Of a stretch of DNA of 5,513 nucleotides, positions 1 through 5,497 are shown piece after piece. Below the pieces are notes generated by a model. It saw only the letters and a list, made by a program, of their open reading frames with translations, did not search any database and was not told where the DNA came from. The position numbers and the translations under genes are program-made. The stretch lies in the NCBI GenBank assembly GCA_040752295.1, contig JBFMFE010000154.1, positions 1-5,513 of the forward strand, read 5' to 3'. Each line of letters begins with the position of its first letter. Within the stretch, counting starts at the first letter, position 1. Source of the DNA: JBFMFE01 sp040752295 (GTDB taxonomy: Bacteria > UBP15 > UBA6099 > JBFMBQ01).

Positions 1-1
1 A

Positions 2-121
2 AATCTGCCGGATGTGAAAACGCAGTTGAAAAACTATCGGCAGTTCAAAAAACTCACCACGGACTGGGTTGACCTGTCACTGGAACTCGCGAGACTTCGC
101 AAATCAAGCAAAAAGGGGTAA
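2..121 (+). CDS. C-terminal end of an upstream protein, possibly DUF6788-like; partial
   Basis: An open frame enters from the left edge and ends at a TAA at 119-121, giving 39 residues that end in LARLRKSSKKG. The piece is charged and probably helical, with an NYRQFKKL segment followed by DWVDLSLELARLR. This pattern resembles the tail of small cysteine-motif proteins (DUF6788-like) often found beside transposase genes, but that is recollection from a short fragment, and the diagnostic cysteine region lies outside the window. It does not look like the C-terminus of a Cas9, which is what would usually precede cas1 in a type II-C operon. The gap to cas1 is 200 bases, so close translational coupling is unlikely. 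The frame is probably real; its identity is uncertain. Confidence 0.45.
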   Translation, partial: NLPDVKTQLKNYRQFKKLTTDWVDLSLELARLRKSSKKG

Positions 122-304
122 AATCCTATCCGGAACTTGGCACTGTCCAGTAACTACTATTTCAGGATATACAAGCATTTCTTACGTCGCCCTTACCGAC
201 GCCAGAAAAAAGAACGACATTTTAAAATCAAAGGAGTTTTATTCCGCCCTCATGGAACCCCTCCGTAAAAAGAACTGCCGGAAGGTTTTAATCTCTCCTC
301 TCGG
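122..304. other. Gap between the upstream gene and cas1; no gene recognised
   Basis: No convincing gene is seen here. An 86-codon frame (69-329) crosses the gap, but it overlaps the end of the upstream gene in another frame, overlaps the first bases of cas1, has no recognisable motif and no good ribosome binding site. The stretch is more AT-rich than cas1, for example around 215-245. I found no clear sigma-70 promoter and no segment resembling the CRISPR repeat, so no tracrRNA anti-repeat lies here. Confidence 0.5.
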
Positions 305-312
305 GGAGGTGA
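305..312 (+). promoter_or_regulatory. Strong ribosome binding site of cas1
   Basis: GGAGGTGA is a full eight-base match to the anti-Shine-Dalgarno sequence, nine bases before the ATG at 322. It decides the cas1 start against the in-frame ATG at codon 5. The site sits next to CCTC at 297-300, which could pair with GAGG at 306-309 in a weak hairpin. Confidence 0.8.
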
Positions 313-321
313 CGCCCGCCA

Positions 322-1362
322 ATGACTGACAGAATGATCGATCTTTCAGACACACCCGCCCGCCTCAACGTCCGCGGCGAACTCCTCGTCATCACGCTCG
401 GTGAAGATGATTGCAGTGCGCCCGCTCCGTCGCGCGTCGCTTCATCGTCGCAAAACAAAAGCGGCGATCAATCACAGCGCTCAATATCAGAATCCCCGCC
501 GCCGCCTTCACACAAATCCCGAAAGCGCCATTGGCAGTCCCCTCCCGGCGCGGACAGAACCGAAGTCACCGTCCCTCTTTCCGAAATCGCAGCCGTCATA
601 GCCTCCCACCCCCGCGTCACCTTCACACGCGCCGCCGCAGCCGGACTCGCAAACGCAGGCGCTGCTCTCATCGTCTGCGACGACCTCCGCCTACCCGCTG
701 CAATGCTCCTGCCGCTTCAGGGACACTTCACTCAGGCAGAGCGGTTCACAATTCAGGCCGCCGCCCCGCTGCCCCTCCGAAAACAACTCTGGAAACAGAT
801 AGTCGCCGCCAAAATCCGAGCGCAGGGACGCCTACTCGAAGAAATCCGTGGAAATAACGCGGGGCTGACAGCGATGGCAGCACGCGTGCGCTCAGGAGAC
901 CCAGAAAACCTCGAGGCGCAGGCAGCCCGCCGATACTGGCAACTTCTCTTCGACGACCCAGGCTTCGTCCGCGACCGCGCAGCGGGCGGTCCCAACAACC
1001 TCCTCAACTACGGTTACGCCGTCCTGCGCGCCGTCGTCGTCCGTGCCGTCTGCGCTTCCGGTCTCCACCCTTCTCTGGGACTCCATCACTCCAACCGCTA
1101 CGACACCTTCCGCCTCGCCTCGGACCTTATGGAACCCTTCCGCACCATCGTTGACCGCGCTGTCGTCCTCTACTGCGAGAGCATGGGGTGGGACACGCCG
1201 CTTGACGCGGACGCAAAAGCCGAGCTTCTCGATGTTCTTGCAAAGAAATACGAACTCGATGGAGAGATGCGCTCACTCTTCGACATTGCTTCCCGTGCGG
1301 CATCCAGCCTCGCCGCCGTACTCGCGGGAAAAAGAAAAAAGATGATATTGCCGGAGATATGA
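322..1362 (+). CDS. cas1: CRISPR-associated endonuclease Cas1, type II (NMENI) family
   Basis: Cas1 is the metal-dependent integrase subunit of the Cas1-Cas2 complex, which inserts new spacers at the CRISPR array. The 346-residue product matches the type II family. An N-terminal beta domain (about 1-100) precedes the helical catalytic domain. The predicted metal ligands are E198 in NLEAQAARRYW, H256 in LGLHHSNRY and E271 in DLMEPFR; the 15-residue spacing of the last two is the same as I recall for Streptococcus pyogenes Cas1. GHFTQAERF, RSGDPENLEAQ and LLNYGYAVLRA are further family signatures. Type II Cas1 is usually about 300 residues. The excess is a Ser/Pro-rich, basic, probably disordered segment at about residues 31-78 (bases 412-555), between the strands ending in VITLGEDD and starting EVTVPL. 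All catalytic residues are present, so the protein is probably active. The start is set by a perfect Shine-Dalgarno site. cas2 follows 36 bases after the stop. Confidence 0.95.
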   Translation: MTDRMIDLSDTPARLNVRGELLVITLGEDDCSAPAPSRVASSSQNKSGDQSQRSISESPPPPSHKSRKRHWQSPPGADRTEVTVPLSEIAAVIASHPRVTFTRAAAAGLANAGAALIVCDDLRLPAAMLLPLQGHFTQAERFTIQAAAPLPLRKQLWKQIVAAKIRAQGRLLEEIRGNNAGLTAMAARVRSGDPENLEAQAARRYWQLLFDDPGFVRDRAAGGPNNLLNYGYAVLRAVVVRAVCASGLHPSLGLHHSNRYDTFRLASDLMEPFRTIVDRAVVLYCESMGWDTPLDADAKAELLDVLAKKYELDGEMRSLFDIASRAASSLAAVLAGKRKKMILPEI

Positions 1363-1366
1363 TTAT

Positions 1367-1403
1367 TTGGTGAACTTTGTGCGCTTTGTGACTTAGCGGT
1401 GAA
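1367..1403 (-). repeat. Degenerate interspersed intergenic repeat between cas1 and cas2
   Basis: On the minus strand this reads TTCACCGCTAAGTCACAAAG followed by CGCACAAAGTTCACC. It is a divergent form of the TTCACCGCAGAGACGCAGAG-type sequence also seen at 2224-2257, 2284-2316 and 5315-5344. It fills the whole cas1-cas2 gap and supplies the GTG used as the proposed cas2 start. Related low-complexity intergenic sequences are, from memory, common in environmental bacterial genomes; their function is unknown to me. Confidence 0.5.
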
Positions 1404-1761
1404 TTCTCAACATGGTGTATCTTTGAAAAGAATCTCTTTATCTGAATACAAAACCGTGTGGCTCTTTGTCATGTTCGACCTGCCGGTGGACTCAAAAGAA
1501 TCCCGCCGCAGCTACACGCTCTTCCGCAAAAGGCTGCTCAATCAGGGCTTCACGATGCTCCAGTATTCCGTTTATGCCCGGTACTGCGCGAGCGAGGACG
1601 CCGCCTCGACCTACCGGAACCGCATAAAGGCGCGCCTGCCTCCCGACGGTCAGGTGAGGGTGATGTCTGTGACTGACAGGCAGTTCGGAAAAATGGAGGT
1701 GTTTCTCGGAAAAACCCGCGTGAAGTCAGAGAAGAAACCGGAACAGCTTATGCTTTTCTGA
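1399..1761 (+). CDS. cas2: CRISPR-associated protein Cas2, type II
   Basis: Cas2 forms the central dimer that bridges two Cas1 dimers during spacer acquisition. The product is 120 residues from this GTG. The core LSEYKTVWLFVMFDLPV (about residues 14-30) is the first ferredoxin-fold strand, with the conserved aspartate at D27. QGFTMLQYSVYARYC and the RVMSVTDRQFGKME strand follow, and the protein ends in KKPEQLMLF, the typical hydrophobic tail of type II Cas2 proteins. The start is uncertain. GTG at 1399 lies inside a degenerate intergenic repeat and has no good ribosome binding site. TTG at 1423 would give MKRISLSEYK, closer to the usual family N-terminus, but is also poorly supported. The gene probably shares a transcript with cas1 and ends at the hairpin at 1769-1807. 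Confidence 0.93.
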   Translation: MNSQHGVSLKRISLSEYKTVWLFVMFDLPVDSKESRRSYTLFRKRLLNQGFTMLQYSVYARYCASEDAASTYRNRIKARLPPDGQVRVMSVTDRQFGKMEVFLGKTRVKSEKKPEQLMLF

Positions 1762-1768
1762 AAAAAAA

Positions 1769-1807
1769 CCAGTAAAAAACCCGCCTGTCAGGCGGGTTTT
1801 TTACTGG
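1769..1807. terminator. Perfect bidirectional intrinsic terminator between cas2 and the CRISPR array
   Basis: Two perfectly complementary 19-base arms, CCAGTAAAAAACCCGCCTG and its reverse complement, are separated by one base. The GC core ACCCGCC/GGCGGGT folds around a TGTCA loop and is followed by six T on the plus strand and, by symmetry, six T on the minus strand. It starts eight bases after the cas2 stop and ends three bases before the first repeat. It should end cas1-cas2 transcripts on the plus strand and array transcripts on the minus strand. Confidence 0.9.
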
Positions 1808-1810
1808 TCT

Positions 1811-2110
1811 ATTGTACTTGAGCGGCGATTCCCTGTAAACCACAGTTGACACGCTGAGGCGGACGCGCGCGGAGTAATTGTACTTGAGCGGCGATTCCCT
1901 GTAAACCACAGTCTGGGCGACGGAACCTTCTACCTTCTCGACATTGTACTTGAGCGGCGATTCCCTGTAAACCACAGTACCTTATCATTAATCCTAATAT
2001 CCATATCAATTGTACTTGAGCGGCGATTCCCTGTAAACCACAGTTTCGAGCAACGAAAGGAACAAGTTTAAAATATTGTACTTGAGCGGCGATTCCCTGT
2101 AAACCACAGT
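1811..2110 (-). CRISPR. Type II-C CRISPR array: five 36-base repeats, four 30-base spacers
   Basis: Repeats lie at 1811-1846, 1877-1912, 1943-1978, 2009-2044 and 2075-2110, and are identical at every base. Spacers lie at 1847-1876, 1913-1942, 1979-2008 and 2045-2074, each exactly 30 bases and unrelated to one another. In the predicted crRNA sense (minus strand) the repeat begins ACTGTGGTTTACAGGG and ends CTCAAGTACAAT. Its ends are imperfect inverted repeats, as in type II-C systems. Repeat length, spacer length and the neighbouring cas1-cas2 fit type II-C. The strand is inferred from the promoter inside the repeat and from the terminator at the cas2 end. As all repeats are identical, no degenerate end repeat confirms the direction. 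Long frames on the minus strand across this region are an artefact of the repeats. Confidence 0.98.
2075..2103 (-). promoter_or_regulatory. Sigma-70-type promoter inside the CRISPR repeat (present in all five copies)
   Basis: On the minus strand the repeat carries TTTACA (bases 8-13; 5 of 6 to TTGACA), a 17-base spacer and TACAAT (bases 31-36; 5 of 6 to TATAAT). In this leader-side copy the -35 box is at 2098-2103 and the -10 box at 2075-2080. The equivalent promoters are at 2009-2037, 1943-1971, 1877-1905 and 1811-1839. Transcription would start about seven bases into the spacer, leaving about 24 bases of guide. Neisseria type II-C arrays are known to work this way. The copy nearest cas2 has no spacer ahead of it and would fire straight into the terminator. 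Confidence 0.75.
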
Positions 2111-2115
2111 CGTGC

Positions 2116-2138
2116 AAGTCATGCGGAATGACTTTTTT
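2116..2138. other. Hairpin at the distal edge of the array (putative leader element)
   Basis: AAGTCAT (2116-2122), loop GCGGA and ATGACTT (2128-2134) form a perfect seven-base-pair stem followed by four more T. It begins five bases from the last repeat. If the array is read on the minus strand, this is the leader-repeat junction, where a structured or palindromic sequence could guide integration. Read on the plus strand, it resembles a weak terminator. The stem is AT-rich, so either role is tentative. Confidence 0.4.
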
Positions 2139-2188
2139 CATTACTAGTCAGGTCGGTTGTGCCTTGGGGTTAAGGGTTGTAAAATTGT

Positions 2189-2206
2189 GCCGGGCGGCGG
2201 CCCGGC
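2189..2206. other. GC-rich hairpin
   Basis: GCCGGG (2189-2194) and CCCGGC (2201-2206) pair perfectly around CGGCGG. On the minus strand it is followed by ACAATTTT, so it could be a weak terminator or insulator upstream of the leader, but the T tract is short and offset. No function is assigned. Confidence 0.3.
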
Positions 2207-2223
2207 GTTACGTTGAAAAAAAC

Positions 2224-2257
2224 TTCAGCCGCAAAGGGGCGCGAAGAACGGGAAAGC
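2224..2257 (+). repeat. Degenerate interspersed intergenic repeat, copy 2
   Basis: TTCAGCCGCAAAGGGGCGCG followed by AAGAACGGGAAAG matches the general pattern of the other copies (TTCACCGC, purine-rich GC blocks, GGAAAG), with several differences. It lies in tandem orientation about 27 bases before the next copy. Confidence 0.4.
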
Positions 2258-2283
2258 GCTGCGAGGACTGAAAAATACTTTCA

Positions 2284-2352
2284 TTCACGCAGGGGCGCGG
2301 AGAGCACGGAGGAAAGTTGAAAATGGAAATATTCAACGCTCCCGGCAATAAG
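2284..2352 (+). repeat. Degenerate interspersed repeat, copy 3, with a block duplicated downstream of the next gene
   Basis: The first part (2284-2316) is of the TTCACGCAGGGGCGCGGAG type. The second part (2324-2352, from TGGAAATATT to GGCAATAAG) matches 5347-5375 at 25 of 29 bases. The two copies have the same orientation and flank the membrane protein gene. Confidence 0.5.
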
Positions 2353-2421
2353 ATGCGGCGCACAGTGAAAACGCCGTGATGGCCCGAATTATTTCACGCT
2401 TCACGAACAATCCGGAGATGA

Positions 2422-2428
2422 GGGAGGA
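2422..2428 (+). promoter_or_regulatory. Ribosome binding site that decides the start of the GT-C/TPR gene
   Basis: GGGAGGA lies ten bases before the GTG at 2439. The alternative in-frame starts at 2376, 2379 and 2418 have no comparable site at suitable spacing. Confidence 0.6.
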
Positions 2429-2438
2429 AGCTATAAGG

Positions 2439-5240
2439 GTGCGGACGTCGCGCTCGATTAACGCAAGGCACGCCGGGGCGGCGGGGGCGGCGCTTTTTCT
2501 CGGGTTTGCGGGGTTTCTTGTGTTCGGCGCGGCGCCGTCGCTGTACTGGGGTGACAGCGCGGAGTTCACGACCGTGGCGTGCACGCTGGGGACGTCGCAT
2601 TCGCCCGGCTATCCTTTGATGTCGCTTGCCGGGCGCGCCGCCGCGGCGCTGCCGCTGGCGCCGTTTCCCTTCCGCGCGCACTTCGTTTCCATAATCTTCT
2701 CGTCCGTCGCGCTCGTTCTTCTGTTCTACTTAATGCTGACGCTGACGGGGCGACTGTTCGCGTCCGCCGCTGGGGCGGCGCTCATCGCCACGACGCCTGC
2801 GTTCGTGAAGGCGTCGCTTTTCGCGGAGGTTTACGGGCTGCACGCGTGCCTGTTCGGGGCGGCGCTTCTGCTGATATCGCGCCACGACGCGGAGGGGCGC
2901 CGCACGGCGGTGTACGCAGCCTTTTTTGTGCTTGCGCTCGGGCTTGCGCACCACGTGCTCATGACGTTCGTCCTTGCGGGCGCGCTGGTCTATATTTTTT
3001 TCCAGCCCGAGAGGGGATTGCGCGCCGCCGCCGCCGTACTGTTTGTTTTGTTCGCGTGGTACGTTTACGCGCTTTTCCGCTCGTACGGGGCGCTGGGGCG
3101 TTTCGCTGTTCCGCTCGGCGTTCTGCTGTGGGCGGCGCCGGTTGCGCTGGTCCTGTACGTTGTCTATTCGGCGTTCGACGCGGAGAACCGCCTGAAGCCG
3201 TTGTTGAGGGAGGTTTCGTGTGCGGTGTTCGCGTTTGCCGCGGGGCTTTTGGTGTACGCCTGCGTGCCGCTGTTTTCCGCGCGCGGTCCCGGCGCCGACT
3301 GGTGGGACCCGGAGACGCCTGCGAATTTCGCGTCGCTTCTTTTGCTCAGGGGCTATTCGGCGACGCTTCCCGGGGACGTCGTGGAGCTTTTCAGGCGAAT
3401 GAAGCCGGAGGAGATTTTCGCGCAGTTTCCGCCCGTACTCGTTCCCGTTGCGGCGCTTGGGTTCGTTTTTCTGGGTATCAGGAACGTGAGGCTGTTTCTG
3501 ACGCTGCTGGTCGCGTCGGCGCTGAATTTCGCTGGGTCGGTTCTGATCGAGCACGGGAAGCCGGAGTCGCTGCGGATTCCGGTGTATCTTGCCGTGAGCG
3601 TCTTCGCGTCGTACGGCGTGGCGTGGTTGTTATCGCTGCGGATTTTGCGGGGCGGTGGTTGGCGGCGGATGCTGGCTGCGCCGGTGTACGCATTCGTCGC
3701 GGCGGTTCTGGTTCTGAGGGCGCCGAACCTCGGCTCGTTCGTCATGAACGGGAGCGATCACGCGCACCGGCTCGGAGCGGGCATCGTCAGGTCGCTCGAC
3801 CCCGGGAGCATCATCTTCATCGGGCTTCAGACTCCGTCCATTCTCCAGTATTTCGAGGAGTGCGAGAACCGTGAGCTGCGCGAAAAGGGGGCGGCGATCA
3901 TCCCCGTGTCGTTCCTGTCGTTCGAGTGGAAGGTGAGGCAGCTTAAAGGAAAGTACGCGCGGCTGGATTTTCCGCCCTTCGTGCCCGAGCCTGAGGAACG
4001 CGACCTGTTCGAGGCGCGGAGCGACTCGCGGATAAGGTACGCCGCGCAGCTCATGAGGAACAACATCGGGGCGACGACGGACTTTTTCACCGATTTCCTG
4101 TTCATTCCGCCCGAGCTGGGCATCGCCACGGTTCCGGCGGGGTTGATCTACAGGCTCGTCCCCGCGGAGGTGGTCGCGGGTGACGATGAGTTCTTCGCGG
4201 AGGATTCGCCGGTCGAGTGGGAGACGGACGAGGGGACGGACGCGGTGAGCCTCGAAAACATCGCGTCCATACACAACGAGCGCGGGACGCTGTTCATGCA
4301 CTACGGCGTCTCCGCTGGAAGCGGCGAGGCGCTGGGGAGAGCCGTCCGGGAGTTCGACCGCGCCCTGGAGCTGAAGCCCGATTACCCCGACCCGCTTGCG
4401 AACAAGGGGACGTGCCTGCTCGCGCTGGGCGAGTTCGAGAAGGCCGTGGCGCTCCAGAAGAAAGCCGTCCGCCTCGCGCCCGACCGCCCGGAGCTTTACG
4501 ATCAGCTTGCGGCGACGTACTTCAGGCGGCAGACGCGCCGCTCGACGGAAGCGGCGATAAAGTACTGGCTCGCCGCCGCCGCGCTCGACCCCGAAAACCC
4601 GCGGTACGCGCACAACCTCGGCACGGCTTACGTCGGAGTGCAGAACACGCAGGCGGCGAAGCGCTTCTACCAGCTCGCCATCGTCCTGAAGCCGTCGTAC
4701 TTCGAGGCGCAGATCAACCTGTCGCGCTTGTACCTTGCCGAAAAGAACTGTCCGAAGGCGATCGAGCACGCAGAGCTTGCGAAGACGCTGGTCCCGGACA
4801 GGATGGACGTGCGCGTCGAACTGGCGACGGACTACCACGAGTGCGGGATGATGCGACTTTTTGAAATCGAGCTGAAGTCGCTCATCTCCGATTTTCCGGC
4901 GGACAACCTCGCCTTTTTCCACAACCTGGGCGTGCTCTACAGGAACATCGGGAGGATCGAATCGGCGCTCGAGGTCTTCGAGGAAGCGCGGAAGATGGAC
5001 CCCGGTTACCGCCTCACGGACATGTTCGGGTCACTCACCGGGTGCGACGACGCCGTTACGGCGCTGGAGAGGGTCGTCGCGCTCGAGCCGGGCGACCCCG
5101 ACGTACGCCTTCTGCTGGCCTCGCGGTATTACAACTGCGGCATGGAAGCCGAAGCCCGCGAGGCGCTTCTCGACGCGAAGAGGAGATTCCCCCGGCATCC
5201 CGGCGCTGCGTCGCTTCTGAAACAGATGGAAACTCCCTGA
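2439..5240 (+). CDS. DUF2723 (TMEM260-like) GT-C family membrane protein with C-terminal TPR repeats
   Basis: This is a probable lipid-sugar-dependent glycosyltransferase of the inner membrane. From the GTG at 2439 it has 933 residues. The first membrane segment (about 12-32) is followed by WGDSAEF (37-43) and SHSPGYPL (53-60). These are the conserved first-loop motifs of DUF2723; D39 and E42 are candidates for the acidic GT-C catalytic pair. AEVYGLHA (129-136) and GLAHHV (168-173) are further family signatures. About twelve membrane segments reach to residue 430, with a RGPGADWWDPETPANF loop near 282-297. An extracytoplasmic linker of about 200 residues follows, then roughly eight TPR-like units from about 630 to 930, for example AVREFDRALELKPDYPDPLANKG. 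DUF2723 includes human TMEM260, a protein O-mannosyltransferase; donor and acceptor here are unknown. Frames starting at 2376 or 2379 would add 20-21 residues, but only 2439 has a good ribosome binding site. The gene appears monocistronic and independent of the CRISPR locus. Confidence 0.85.
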   Translation: MRTSRSINARHAGAAGAALFLGFAGFLVFGAAPSLYWGDSAEFTTVACTLGTSHSPGYPLMSLAGRAAAALPLAPFPFRAHFVSIIFSSVALVLLFYLMLTLTGRLFASAAGAALIATTPAFVKASLFAEVYGLHACLFGAALLLISRHDAEGRRTAVYAAFFVLALGLAHHVLMTFVLAGALVYIFFQPERGLRAAAAVLFVLFAWYVYALFRSYGALGRFAVPLGVLLWAAPVALVLYVVYSAFDAENRLKPLLREVSCAVFAFAAGLLVYACVPLFSARGPGADWWDPETPANFASLLLLRGYSATLPGDVVELFRRMKPEEIFAQFPPVLVPVAALGFVFLGIRNVRLFLTLLVASALNFAGSVLIEHGKPESLRIPVYLAVSVFASYGVAWLLSLRILRGGGWRRMLAAPVYAFVAAVLVLRAPNLGSFVMNGSDHAHRLGAGIVRSLDPGSIIFIGLQTPSILQYFEECENRELREKGAAIIPVSFLSFEWKVRQLKGKYARLDFPPFVPEPEERDLFEARSDSRIRYAAQLMRNNIGATTDFFTDFLFIPPELGIATVPAGLIYRLVPAEVVAGDDEFFAEDSPVEWETDEGTDAVSLENIASIHNERGTLFMHYGVSAGSGEALGRAVREFDRALELKPDYPDPLANKGTCLLALGEFEKAVALQKKAVRLAPDRPELYDQLAATYFRRQTRRSTEAAIKYWLAAAALDPENPRYAHNLGTAYVGVQNTQAAKRFYQLAIVLKPSYFEAQINLSRLYLAEKNCPKAIEHAELAKTLVPDRMDVRVELATDYHECGMMRLFEIELKSLISDFPADNLAFFHNLGVLYRNIGRIESALEVFEEARKMDPGYRLTDMFGSLTGCDDAVTALERVVALEPGDPDVRLLLASRYYNCGMEAEAREALLDAKRRFPRHPGAASLLKQMETP

Positions 5241-5254
5241 GATATCGGGATAAA

Positions 5255-5284
5255 CGGTTCAGGCGGCGCCTGCCGAGGTTTTTT
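5255..5284 (+). terminator. Intrinsic terminator of the GT-C/TPR gene
   Basis: CGG (5255-5257), a TT bulge and CAGGC (5260-5264) pair with GCCTG (5268-5272) and CCG (5273-5275) around a GGC loop. After AGG comes a run of six T (5279-5284). It lies 15 bases after the stop codon, where a terminator is expected. The bulge and the three-base gap before the T run make it imperfect. Confidence 0.65.
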
Positions 5285-5314
5285 AGTTACCACGGGAAGC
5301 AAAAAACATTTCCA

Positions 5315-5397
5315 TCCACTGCAGAGACGCAGAGGAAGGCAAAGATTGGAAGTATTTCACGCTCCCGTCAATAAGTGAACTTTCGCACTTTTTGATT
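5315..5397. repeat. Composite interspersed repeat downstream of the GT-C/TPR gene
   Basis: Three parts can be seen. A plus-strand copy of the TCCACTGCAGAGACGCAGAG type occupies 5315-5344. The block at 5347-5375 matches 2324-2352 at 25 of 29 bases. A TGAACTTTCGCACTTTTTGA segment at 5376-5395 resembles the minus-oriented copy between cas1 and cas2 (TGAACTTTGTGCGCTTTGTG). The whole looks like two opposed degenerate copies around a central block. No protein is encoded and the function is unknown. Confidence 0.45.
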
Positions 5398-5497
5398 CCC
5401 GCTCCACGGAGGAAGCTTTAAAGGCAAATGAATTTTATGTATGTCCGATGCAAATCCGATCATGCGAAAAACAGTATGCGCGAAGCCCCTTGGAGTG

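Larger units (their letters stand above)
2111..2438. other. Intergenic region between the CRISPR array and the membrane protein gene
   Basis: These roughly 330 bases hold no convincing gene. They contain the putative CRISPR leader with its hairpin next to the array, a GC-rich hairpin at 2189-2206, two degenerate interspersed repeats (2224-2257 and 2284-2352) and the ribosome binding site of the next gene. An in-frame extension of that gene back to a GTG at 2376 or ATG at 2379 is possible but lacks a ribosome binding site. I see no strong sigma-70 promoter for the downstream gene and no sequence resembling the CRISPR repeat that could be a tracrRNA. Confidence 0.6.

Noticed and set aside
69..329. 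86-codon plus-strand frame ahead of cas1
   Set aside because: It overlaps the end of the upstream gene and the start of cas1, has no ribosome binding site or recognisable motif, and contains compositionally mixed sequence.
460..476. AGCGGCGAT followed by CACAG inside cas1, resembling part of the CRISPR repeat
   Set aside because: A nine-base match is expected about once by chance in a window of this size searched on both strands, and it sits in coding sequence without a terminator.
1748..2141. Minus-strand frames of 75 and 110 codons with a repeated peptide
   Set aside because: They are translations of the CRISPR repeats. The 66-base repeat-plus-spacer period is a multiple of three, which keeps the frame open.
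2579..3874. 431-codon plus-strand frame in a second frame of the GT-C/TPR gene
   Set aside because: It is Arg/Ala/Gly-rich low-complexity translation with no family signal and lies wholly inside the supported gene.
3630..4922. 430-codon minus-strand frame opposite the GT-C/TPR gene
   Set aside because: It is an antisense shadow in GC-rich coding DNA, Arg-rich with no domain, while the plus strand has clear DUF2723 and TPR sequence.
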